Source: Sordariomycetes sp. S80-01Y
Lineage: Eukaryota; Ascomycota; Sordariomycetes
NCBI GenBank assembly: GCA_037042185.1
Contig: JAXQJY010000025.1
Coordinates: 930,001 to 994,000, forward strand
Direction of reading: 5' to 3'
Length of the DNA: 64,000 nt
Shown here one piece after another: positions 54,675-64,000 of the stretch. The position numbers and the translations under genes are program-made. Under the pieces are notes generated by a model. The model saw only the letters and a program-made list of their open reading frames with translations, did no database searches and was not told the origin of the DNA. Each line of letters begins with the position of its first letter. Position 1 is the first letter of the stretch.

Positions 54675-57257
54675 GATGCCGGGGGTGCTTCAGAGATCTA
54701 GCGCGTGTTAGCAGTCACTCACAATAGCTTCATGGGGAGAAAAGCGCCAGAGTTGATGGCTTATGGCAAAGTCGCGACTGTGTGTCGTCTCTGGGAGTCA
54801 TAGGTACGTACCGTTCGGAAGCCGCGACGGAGGGAGGCTGGAGTGCAGTACGCGGCGATGACGGCGGTACTGGCAAGCTGACGCGATGATCGTGACTGTG
54901 ACGAGAGGATTCTCGATGCGAATCTGGTTGCTTGAAGTAGTTTGTTATGGTGCTTTGAGGAGGGGAGAGGAAGGGAAGGGGAGGAGGAGCGAGCGAAGAC
55001 CGGATAGGGATGACTGTTATTGCCCGTGCTTGCCTGTGAATGCACCAGCAACAGCGTAAGGTAGGTGCGCCCACTGCGCCTGGCGCAGGCATTCACATTG
55101 CGCACACGGCCTCCTTGAGTGGCTGATTATACAAACACCCCGGGTGTGCACTGCACTACCTTGCATAACCGGCCATGTGCGCACGCTCTGGCACGTCCAG
55201 GTCGGCCAAAGTATCCCGTATCGCGTCGAGGGGGCGTGATCCTAGTCACATGACGCAGGCTAAGTACCGTCCCCCATCCCTTCGCTGATAACGAATGCCC
55301 CGATCTGAAGGCAAGCCGGGGCAACTCAAATGCCATCACGCGGACGCAGGTTCAGGAACAAGCCCGTACCGCGGCAGCAACGCTGTTCAGATCTTGGGCG
55401 ACGGCACAAATACGGTCGCCTGCGACACGGCTAGACCTGTGATACGAGTAGATTACGCTTGTATAACAAGCTTTGCGACTCAGCATAAGCACAGATGCCA
55501 CGGGCCTCCTTATCCTCTTCCCCGAAATTCGCCGGCCACCCCCTCCCCCCAGCCGGATCGCTGGACAGGCAATGCTTTGATTGCTCATCTCGACTGAGTC
55601 GCGACCTCGTTGATTCCTGATACCGCCACGGATACGGTGCCCATTGTTATGCCTGAGCCATGTCTTGCCCTAATTCTAGGGCAAGCTTGATCGCGCTTTC
55701 GAGAGATGGCGTCGTCGACGGCATGCACACCATCGCCCCAGAATCGGACGGTTTAGAACCGGGTTCAGGGCGTGTCGACCACGAAACGGGGAACGTGGGC
55801 TTCGAAGCCCCGTCGCGACGTCTTCCTGCAAGCGCTAAGTCACAGCGATCCACCCGTCCGTCTGGGGAGCTGGTTGTCAAGCTTGCGCACACCCTCGGAT
55901 TGTCGAAATTCATTCGACAACCTAAACCCTCAGTTTGATAGCTAGTGACAACACGGAATCGGTATGGTTGTCACACAGTAGCGCATACAGTAGGAGCTCA
56001 CTGTTGTCACCAGACGCGCTGGTCCCCTAGCTCTGGAGATAGACTTTTCGGCATACACATCTAGGTTCGCTGTTCAGAGGCATATCCAGTTGTCATCTTC
56101 GCGACGTCGTTACGTCATTCAAGAACAACAGAATGGCGGAAACCAGGCAGTGCCTCGGAAGCGTTGTTAGTGTAGTCATCATTGATGCCCGGTCCCCATT
56201 CGAGATGGGTCTTTTGACGCATCGTTACGGGACAAGGCGGCTGGCAGTTCTGCGTATACGCCAGGTTTGCGACAATCGGCTTGCGCGGTAAACGACAAGG
56301 TAAGGAGTATAACTTGCCGACGGACAATCTGCAGCGTCGCCTCGATAGCGGGGTATGTACCTCGTCGCAAATCCTCCTATGCCGCAACTTGTACGTCTCG
56401 GCCGTCTGGAAACTCGTGCGCTACCCGAGGCGTCGGCGCCGTGCACCTCAGGAAGGCCGGCCCAATCCAGCCCTGAGACATGTGCGGATGTGCACCTGAC
56501 AAATCCTCACTGGCGAACAAGTTGAAGTGTGGTAGACCCGATCGAGCGTAAATTCGCGCAACTATCCGCGCATGTGGTGCGCCGTGCTTCGTTCGTCGTC
56601 GCTGGTTCCAGCGAGCGGGCTTCGTTCCAACCATCACGTTGTCCGTGAGCACACCAATGATTGGATTTGTTGGCAGTCAGCACAACCACTGGTGACCACA
56701 ATTGCCCCTCAAGAGCTTGAACCACTATGCCGAATGCTTCCAGGACTTCTACCCCTCCTTTTGAACCCTCTGGAATAGAACCTTCGATCCGTACCTCCGT
56801 ACAGCTGCCACTCGAGCGGCTGCGGCCTATCATGAACCCCACGTTTGGCCAGCGGGGGTGACAGCAACCAAGATCTTGGCGAGGGGTCGAAGGCTTCGGC
56901 CCGCGAACTCGCAAGCTGCAGCTACGCGACGGTCTTCTGGGTATACTTGCGTCCTTTCCCAGCCGATGGTTCCGTCTTGTTCCGTGCGAAGAGTGTCGCC
57001 GGTGGCTCTAGCCAACGTGAGCCGCGTTAGGTCGGGGCTTATCTCAATATCGCCAAAGTGTCCCTCTGTTTGCGGATGACCTGACGCGCTGCGACTCCTT
57101 GGCCAAGATACACGTTCAAGCCACCCAGGAGTCTTGAGGAACGCTGACATAGGATGCGAATACTCTAAGAATGAATACAGCGCGTGCGGTCGAGGTGCAC
57201 TGCTGCCGCGCACGATCACGGAGTGAAGACATATTCACGACAGGCCTATTGCTAGGG
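54675..57257. other. Gene-poor region between Stb3-like and top3 genes
   Basis: About 2.6 kb. The first part should be the Stb3-like promoter and leader, the last part the top3 3' end. Overlapping short frames on both strands (for example 55647-55913 and 56507-57219) lack recognisable domains and do not splice into a clear protein. Nothing else is recognised. Confidence 0.45.
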
Positions 57258-59355
57258 TCAGCATCGTGCGTCATCTTCAAGCTTCGGGGGAGGATTCCTT
57301 ACACCCTTGAGGACGTGCAGTTGCTCCTGCGTCTGCGTAAAGACCTCCCGATACTGCGCGATGGTCTCTCTCAGAACTACCTCCTTCTGCATACGACCGT
57401 CACAGATAGCTTTCATCTTGGTCTCCATCTGTTTCCGCAGGAAGGGCTTTCCGAGACTCGTTTCGAAGTTCATACGATCGAACCCCACGATGAGTGCAAC
57501 TCCAAGCTTTGTCGGGATGAACACCTCAACAGCTCCCCTCCGACGGCTAGCGGCGCCGCCGCCGCGACCTCTGCCGCCTCGTCCTCCCCGTGCACCACCG
57601 CGACCGCGACCGCGATCATGTACTGGCGCTTCATAAGGCTCAGTCTCGGCTTCTGCTGCGTTGCCGGTCGGGGTGACGACGGCGACATATTCGCGCTTCT
57701 GGATCGTTTGTATATGCTCCGCCATCGTAGCATCGGTTCCAATGCCGTTGGCATCCATTAAGGCCAGCAAGTCTGCTTCGGTCAAGTAGTTAGGCGGTGA
57801 TGTTTTCCCCTCCGTCATCATGGCTTCTGTTGGCTCGAAAACCTCGCCAACGGTGAATTTCGGCAGCTCTGTAGTGCTGTCCCATTTCTCGTAAGGAAAC
57901 ACGTCGAGGTAGTTTCGCTCTAAGACGACGACACCGTGGGCGTTAAACTTCTCCTGTCCGTATTCAAGTTCTACATCCGTCGCGACACCCTTGGCATCCT
58001 CTGAGCAACACGCCAGGAAGCGACGTGTGATGTATTCATACACTTTGAATTGGTCGGGGTTCACGCCGGAAGCACCTGGCGAACAATGGGCGATGGGGTG
58101 AATAGGAGGATGCGCCTTATCGTCATGTCGCCCCTCTCGTGGCTGCTGGAAGCCCCCCCGCGACAGGTCTTCGGCGTATTGTCCCCATCTCTCATCGGTA
58201 TGTTGCTTTTGCACAAGAGCTCTGAGGTTCATCCCCTTGTCGAATCGATCCGTTTCAGTTCTGGGGTAGCTCACGAACCCTTTGTTGTAAAGGTCTTCTG
58301 CGTGCTTCAGCGCTTCCGCTGCGTTCATTCGCAATAGGCGCGCAGCTGCTTTCTGGAGCTCGACTGTAGTGAGTGGCAGCGGCTTGAACTTCCGAGTGGG
58401 TTTCTCCTGAACTTTGGTCACCGTGGCTTTCTTGGCTTCGAGGCATCGCTCGTACAGAATCACCGTGGACATGCGCTCGAAGAGACGGTTCCGTGCCCAG
58501 CTGAACTGTACCTTCTTTCGTTCACGGGTGTGCACTACCTTGATGCTCCAAAACGGCTCAGGCACAAAATTCTTGACCTTGAAGTAGCGGTCCACCACGA
58601 ACCCCAAGGCGGGAAACTGGCATGATCCATAACTGATTGTCTTCCCCTCGAGGGGACCTCCCAATATCTGTAGGGTTTGTGTGAGATAGCGGGTGAAGGC
58701 ATAGCCTGTACGCAAATCGAGCTCCGTGCGCGCCGATACGGCACTAACCTGCCTCTCGTCGAGGTCTCCAAGTCGGCGAGCAGCAGAGATGACATGCGCT
58801 CGCTCGACGTTGCTGAAGGTCGCTCTCTTTATGGCTATGTTTGCGTTGCCCTTTTTAGCCTGCTCGACAATCTCGTGACCGATATACTCGCCTTCGCGAT
58901 CGCAATCCGTCCAGATGATGAGGAGACGAGCGTACCGAGCCTGGTCGGTGATGTTCTTCGCAACGGTCTTCTTGTCCTGTAGCGGGTCAGCACGCAAGAG
59001 CAAGCATACTTCCCCGTCAGACGTACATCCGCGACGGTCGTGACGATTGGTGCTGTGAATAGCGAGATTGGAGGCGGCGACTGCCAGTTCTTATTGGCCG
59101 CGGTGAAATCTGTAGCCGTGAGGTGGCCGAGGACGGATGTCATGGTAACATCGCAGTTCCCGTATGGCTGGCCAAAGTCGAAGCTGAAGGAGTAGTTCTT
59201 GATGAACTTGTTGGGTGTGTTGTGCTACATTCGGATCAGCACTGTCGCCGTAGCAATCGAAGGACGAAGCTTACAGTTTGCACGCCGCCCCCTGAAAGAT
59301 GCCCTGCGACACCTTTCGAGATAGAGGGCTTCTCTGCAACGCACAGCACCCTCAT
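57258..59355 (-). CDS. top3: DNA topoisomerase III
   Basis: Exons 59275-59355, 59027-59224 and 57258-58976 are joined across introns 59225-59274 and 58977-59026, giving 665 residues. The Toprim start MRVLCVAEKPSISK is followed by VTMTSVLGHL and WTDCDREGEYIG. The catalytic Tyr is in GFVSYPRTETDRF near residue 330, and PPIHP and the GIGTDATMAEHI helix are present. It relaxes negative supercoils and decatenates with the RecQ helicase Sgs1/Rqh1 and Rmi1. An Arg/Gly-rich insertion (about residues 545-570) interrupts the core between REYV and FIPTKLG. An upstream in-frame ATG at 59424 would add 23 basic residues resembling a mitochondrial presequence. The C-terminal zinc fingers of animal TOP3A are absent. 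Confidence 0.95.
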
Positions 59356-59922
59356 GGTCCTCCTTGGTACGTGTGCACACGTTACAGCCCGTCGAAGGTT
59401 GGTGAGGCCGCATCTGAAGCTCATCGACGGGGAGGAGAAACTAGCTCAGATATAGATCGAGCCGAGGGTAGGAGGCAGCCATGCACTTTCATGGTGCGAA
59501 TCTTCAACTGTTCAGGTTCGATCCTTCTTCCCGTCGTCTGGGAGCTCGTTGGTGAGCTCAACTTCACGATCAGCGAACACCTCTCTACGACGAACCGTGA
59601 ATGGAGGTTGGAGTTGGAAGTTAAAGAAGGCGGCCAAATTTTTCCACAGGGCAGGCGGTGAAAGCTGAGATCCGGCCTGGCAGCACCCCGGCGTCACCTG
59701 TAACAGCGGCCCAATCAGGCGCTCCATTGCGCGACCTGGGGCCGCTTACAGGGGGAGCGAGACGCTAAACAAGGCTTGGCGCCGCCAGATTCTCGCCCTA
59801 GCAGCAAACACCAATCTATGACGCTGAAGACGGAACGCTGTCTCGAGCATATAACGCGCCCGGACCCAATTTCCGATCTCCATCCTCCTCAACGAACACG
59901 ACTGCGAACCTGAAGTCAGAAA
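59356..59922. promoter_or_regulatory. Divergent promoter region (top3 / DUF1295 protein)
   Basis: These 567 bp separate two divergent starts. The part adjacent to top3 may be coding if the upstream ATG at 59424 is used. No clear cluster of known sites is seen. Confidence 0.5.
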
Positions 59923-61013
59923 ATGGCAAGCGAAACAGCCCTCCCATGGCTCAAGTCCATCGAGGACTGCGGCGACTACCATAAGACCGTCGAGCCCTTC
60001 ATTGACCAGCTCTACCTGCTTCCCCATCGACTTTTCGACAACATTGGTAGTCTACAAGGCCTTAAACAGACCTACGTTGAGACGAACCCGTTGATGCTAG
60101 GTTTCGGAGCCTCAGTATTCCTCGGCGCCATCTTTCTCATCGTCTCCGAGATCAACCGCAACTACTCACAGGTTGATCGCATGTGGAGTGTCTTGCCAAA
60201 CCTGTACATCGTCCATCTGGCTGTATGGGCGCGAGTCGCTGGCGTGCCTCATGAGCGCATTACGCTCGTTGCTGCGTTTTCGACCCTTTGGAGTATCCGC
60301 CTTACCTTCAACTACTGGCGAAGGGGCGGCTACAATGTCGGCTCCGAGGATTACAGATGGGCAATCTTGCAGAAATATGTACCAAAGTTCATCTGGTTCA
60401 TCTTCAATGTCACCTTCATCTCTTTCATCCAGAGTGTTCTGCTCTTCGCCTTCTCCTGCGTTCCCGCCTACGCGATCCTGCTGTCGTCCAGATTCGAGAG
60501 CAAGATCACCACCTCAGATCAGATGTATTTCCTGATCCAGGTTGTTCTCATTGTTTCTGAATGGTTCAGCGACGGACAGCAATACCGTGAGCTCCCATCT
60601 GCCTCACACTGGATAACCGTTATGCTAAAACAGAGATAGAATACCAAGAAGCCAAGTACGCTTACAAAGATGACGGCAAGTTGCGTGAGGGCTTCAGCAA
60701 GCAGGACTTTGAACGTGGCTTCCGCACCTCTGGCTTGTTTGCCTACAGCAGACACCCTAACTTCTTTGCTGAGCAAACCATATGGTTCACTCTCTATCAG
60801 TGGAGCTGCTACGCCACCAACAATCTCTACAACTACACCGGACTCGGCGCTCTATCTCTGGTCTTGCTGTTCCAGGGATCCACGTGGTTGACCGAGCTCA
60901 TCACTGCGGGGAAGTACCCCGAGTATAAAGAGTATCAGAGACAGGTTGGCATGTTCTTCCCATCCATCAGGCCATATGTGGCTCCACCTCCTGCGGAGAA
61001 GAAGAAGAACTGA
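59923..61013 (+). CDS. DUF1295 / steroid 5-alpha-reductase-like membrane protein
   Basis: Exons 59923-60586 and 60640-61013 are joined across intron 60587-60639, giving 345 residues. Several hydrophobic helices are clear, including LMLGFGASVFLGAIFLIV and FIWFIFNVTFISFIQSV. The region DRMWSVLPNLY, with TLWSIRLTFNYWRRGGY and then GLFAYSRHPNFFAEQTIW and the C-terminal EYQRQVGMFFP, matches the DUF1295 family related to steroid 5-alpha reductases and protein isoprenylcysteine methyltransferases. These are probably NAD(P)H- or SAM-dependent ER membrane enzymes. Substrate is unknown. It is convergent with the pho13-type gene, 173 bp apart. Confidence 0.88.
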
Positions 61014-61186
61014 GTTCCTCAGTACACGGTTGCCGTGGGAGTCTAAGGCACTTCCGTTGACGGGGTCGATTCCTTTTCGGCGCAGACTCGAGCAAGCTAA
61101 AGAAAAGAGCAAAAGGGCAGAGTCGGTAGAAGCTCGTGCATGATGGTCGTTTGGGTGTTCAGCATTGTAGCGTTCTAGCTTTGGGT

Positions 61187-62212
61187 CTATTCCACAATTC
61201 TCAAATCACTCAGCTTATCAGCGTAAAAGCTGGGCACGGCGATGGCGTCTTCCTTCTGCCATGCCTCCTTATTATCCACACCTGTCAAAACGTGCAGTGT
61301 ACCTCCAAGCCCTCCATCCACGCCAAACTTGATGTCAGTGTTCAACCGATCGCCTACCATGCAGGTCTTCTCCCGGTCTAGCTGGAACTTGCCCTCGACC
61401 GCGTCCATCATTGCCTGGCTCGGTTTGCCTAGCTCCAGTGGCTTCTGCCCACTTGCGTTGATCAACGGTGCCATGACCGAGCCAGCACCCAGGAAGAAAT
61501 CATGGTGCATTGGCAATGTAGAATCCGTGTTCGTAGCGAGGAATTTAGCCCCCTTCTTCAAGTAATGAAGCCCATGGGCAACCTTCAAATAATTAAAGTG
61601 GTAGTCCAAGCCCGCCAGAACAATGCCGACCTCCGGATCCAGCAAACTCCCGTCTGCCAATCCCTTGAAGTCTTCCGGCGTAATGTCCCTCCTGAAGGCC
61701 GGATCGGTGCCGCAGATGAAGTCTACATTCTCGGACTCGAGCTCCTGCTCGATGCCAGCTTCGCCGAGCACAAAGACCTTATTCTTGCCAGGCGGGAGCT
61801 TCAGAATACGCGAAATGTAGATTGACGCGGAGTAGGCTGAGCCGAAGATGTCGTCCACTTCAGCCGGAATGTTGAGTGATGTCAACTTCTTGAGGTACTC
61901 GGCGCGGGATTTGGTGGAATTGTTTGTCACGAAGACTGTTCGCTTGCCCCGCGCGCGGAGCATGGCAATCGTCTCGGGGATGCCCTCGTACATTGAATCA
62001 CCAGACCATAAAACGCCTGGTAGAGTCAGCGAGGTCTTCGGAACGCCGACGGGGATTGTTACCATCGCAATCGAACAGGAATGTCTACGGATCTCTCATG
62101 TAAGTCCTTCCTTCTTTAGCCTGAGCAAGATCAGATCACTCACGTCAAACTTGTCGATGAACGCGTTGATGGCAGCCTTGTCGCCAGTCAGGTGCTTTGG
62201 CATGGGAGCCAT
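61187..62212 (-). CDS. pho13: Pho13-type HAD phosphatase (4-nitrophenylphosphatase / 2-phosphoglycolate phosphatase)
   Basis: Exons 62144-62212, 62063-62084 and 61187-62016 are joined across introns 62085-62143 and 62017-62062, giving 306 residues. The middle exon is only 22 nt and carries the HAD nucleophile motif: spliced, it reads FLFDCDGVLWSGD. FVTNNSTKSR is motif II and TCMVGDRLNTDIKFG is motif IV. This family clears toxic by-products such as 2-phosphoglycolate and 4-phosphoerythronate in the cytosol. An ATG at MVTIPVG lies inside intron 2 in the frame of exon 3, so an automatic model could start there and lose the active site; the spliced model restores it. Confidence 0.95.
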
Positions 62213-62654
62213 TGTATTTTATACGAGGTCTACGGGTTCGTAATGTATAGGAAGGGTGTTGTAGGCTGAGGGAGGTGTTACTGAAAATGCGGCTTTTGAA
62301 CGGGAGAGGTCCTAAGCTGACTAAATTCGTAGCGGGACCTCGCGGAGAGAATGCCGGATGATGTCGCTTCAACAGTACCACTGAGTAGTCCGGTGTTCTG
62401 CTGAAGCCAACTCCTCACCAATAAAAAGAATTATATCCTAAACACTCGTGATACGTGTTGATGGTGGAAGAGGTCGAGAGTTGTCCGAATTGACTGAAGT
62501 GCCTGCCCGGAAAGCGACCGCAGGGTAGCCTAAAAGGTGTCGCGCCTCGGGTCAAACAATAAATCTGCCTTATGAATCATTGATGCAACTTGTGTATGAT
62601 GACTTCTCTATATAGTCTACATTCATCTAGGCATCGGAGCATCGAAATATCAAC
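62213..62654. other. Intergenic region, pho13-type to TMEM205-like gene
   Basis: This 442 bp holds the pho13-type promoter and the 3' end of the TMEM205-like gene. No gene or repeat is recognised. Confidence 0.5.
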
Positions 62655-63382
62655 CTAGATCACCTTGTCGGCAATGGACTGGACACGAATGCCCAAGGTG
62701 AAGCCGTACGCAATGGCAGCGAAGACGGTTGACAAGTTGAGCAAAGACGAAACACCGTGGAGGATGCCGAACCTTTTGTTGAGCGCCCGCATCTCCTCTG
62801 AGTGAGGACCCTCGGCATACCACTCCTTTCCATCGCGTTTGACTGTGCGGCGTCAGCGATGTTAGTACTTGTGAAAAGTGAGCTATTCACCTTGACCCCT
62901 GCGTTCCTTCATGACCTTTGTGACCATCGGCAACAGGACCAGAAGGTTGGTCACGCCCGTAACAAACATGGTGGCGATCGGTACTAAAGACGGGTAGAAC
63001 TGGGACTCATCGAGAAGACCTTTCAGGCCTGAAGGGAGTCCAAAGAGCGTGTTGCCCGGGAACGTGAAAGCAAGGATGATCGGGATCACTGTCTGCATGC
63101 CAAAGTAAATGGGGAAGAGGCCCGTCTGGATAGCTGAGAAAGCCTGGCGAGTAACAGTCTTGAACATGACGGGACCATTGATGAAAGACTACACGATGTT
63201 AGAGAAGGGCCCATTGACCAACGGCGATAGACCATACGTGGAACATTGACGTTCCCAGCAACGTCCCATAGCTACAGGAGTTAGTTTAGGCTCGCAAATC
63301 AATGACATGGCGGTTTTGGAAATGCCACATACGAGAGAATATGATACGGCGCTGCCGAAAGAAAGACTGAGCTTGCCGACAT
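62655..63382 (-). CDS. TMEM205-like (DUF4149) membrane protein
   Basis: Exons 63333-63382, 63238-63271, 62891-63188 and 62655-62842 are joined across introns 63272-63332, 63189-63237 and 62843-62890, giving 189 residues. Spliced, the start reads MSASSVFLSAAPYHILSYG, then TSMFHSFINGPVMFK, which matches the TMEM205 family motif around the first helix. FPIYFGMQTVIPIILAF and ATMFVTGVTNLLVLLPMV are further helices, and LNKRFGILHGVSSLLNL is the last conserved block. Animal TMEM205 is linked to cisplatin resistance; fungal function is unknown. One internal exon is only 34 nt. It is divergent from the Ku80 gene. Confidence 0.92.
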
Positions 63383-63718
63383 GATGATTGAATGCAGTAT
63401 GTTATCAACTTTGAGTCAAATGTACGTTGAGGATGAAAGTGGTCTGAGGTTCGCTTGCCATCGGCGACTTTGATGCGGCCCCATGAGATCATGAACCTGT
63501 GGGGATCACGTGACTTCGCGTCTTTGCACGCGTTCAGCTTACTGGCAGCTGCAGGCACCCGTGGCTCATCTCACCTCCGCGTTTGCTGCCTGGAATTCGA
63601 CTGGGGGCAATGAGACACAAAAGGGCAGTCAACGCACGTTGTTTGCTCTACCTCCCGTGAGACTTCGATTTCACTCCTTCCGACGTCTAATCTTCCGATC
63701 GTCCTTGCACTCGACAAT
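63383..63718. promoter_or_regulatory. Divergent promoter region (TMEM205-like / Ku80)
   Basis: These 336 bp separate two divergent starts and should hold both promoters. No specific motif is recognised. Confidence 0.5.
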
Positions 63719-64000
63719 ATGGCGGACAAGGAAGCCACGGTTTTCATCCTCGATCTCGGGTCGACGATGGCCCAATCGCATAGTGGACGTGAAGAGTCGG
63801 ATCTCGAATACAGCATGCGCTTTGTTTGGGACAAGATCAGTGATATAGTGGCGGCGAACCGGAAGACGCTCCACGTAGGGGTGGTGGGATTGAGAACCGA
63901 CGAGACCAGCCACGCCTTGGCCGAGGATGGTTACGACAATATTTCAGTACTGAAAGAGATGGGCACAATGACCATGTCGGCTTTGAGAGATCTTCAAGGA
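63719..64000 (+). CDS. ku80: Ku80 (ATP-dependent DNA helicase II subunit 2), N-terminal part
   Basis: The ATG at 63719-63721 opens a frame that runs to the window edge (94 codons). MADKEATVFILDLGSTM starts the von Willebrand-A fold of Ku. SDLEYSMRFVWDKI, TLHVGVVGLRTDET and YDNISVL follow the fungal Ku80 N-terminus closely. Ku70/Ku80 binds DNA ends for non-homologous end joining and telomere protection in the nucleus. No intron is seen so far; the rest lies outside the window. Confidence 0.95.
   Translation, partial: MADKEATVFILDLGSTMAQSHSGREESDLEYSMRFVWDKISDIVAANRKTLHVGVVGLRTDETSHALAEDGYDNISVLKEMGTMTMSALRDLQG

Noticed and set aside
59512-59530. GGTTCGATCC resembling a tRNA B box
   Set aside because: No A box or cloverleaf arms can be folded around it.

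Overview
The window is nuclear DNA of a filamentous ascomycete (Pezizomycotina). The gene families (PacC, Zn2Cys6 regulator, beta-mannosidase B, alpha-carbonic anhydrase, Bni4-like scaffold) and the many 46-62 nt GT..AG introns suggest a Sordariomycete. I cannot place it to genus from sequence alone. I rebuilt gene models by hand by joining exons across GT..AG introns wherever frame and family conservation agreed.

Layout. 1-2.3 kb: 5' part of a kappa-class GST/DsbA-like gene, divergent from an HSDL2-like short-chain dehydrogenase. 2.3-7.2 kb: Abo1/Yta7/ATAD2-type AAA ATPase with bromodomain. 8.2-9.0 kb: unrecognised 260-residue protein. 10.6-11.4 kb: secreted alpha-carbonic anhydrase. 11.4-20.8 kb: gene-poor stretch of over 9 kb. 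21.0-25.9 kb: Bni4-like protein and tRNA dihydrouridine synthase. 26.3-28.97 kb: two tail-to-tail IFI6/ISG12-like genes and a small membrane protein with LPxY motifs. 29.2-36.2 kb: Zn2Cys6 regulator, FMN-dependent hydroxy-acid oxidase and beta-mannosidase B. 36.6-43.9 kb: Cwc22, Dpm2 and a BCAS3-like WD protein. 45.5-48.0 kb: ING-family PHD protein. 48.3-48.5 kb: a U6 snRNA gene. 49.5-54.7 kb: PacC and an Stb3-like protein. 57.3-64 kb: topoisomerase III, a DUF1295 membrane enzyme, Pho13-type phosphatase, a TMEM205-like protein and the start of Ku80.

Most genes are unrelated housekeeping loci, not one cluster. Shared themes are splicing (U6 and Cwc22), chromatin (Abo1, ING, Stb3) and genome stability (Top3, Ku80). 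I see no CRISPR, rDNA, clear tRNA or recognisable transposon.

The strongest unusual signals are: a U6 gene split by a spliceosomal-type intron inside its ACAGAGA box, with a Pol III B-box-like sequence inside that intron; eight PacC consensus hexamers in 161 bp of pacC's own upstream region; a pair of ISG12-like paralogues with matching exon structure; and a stop-free 183 nt intron that splits the ING PHD finger.
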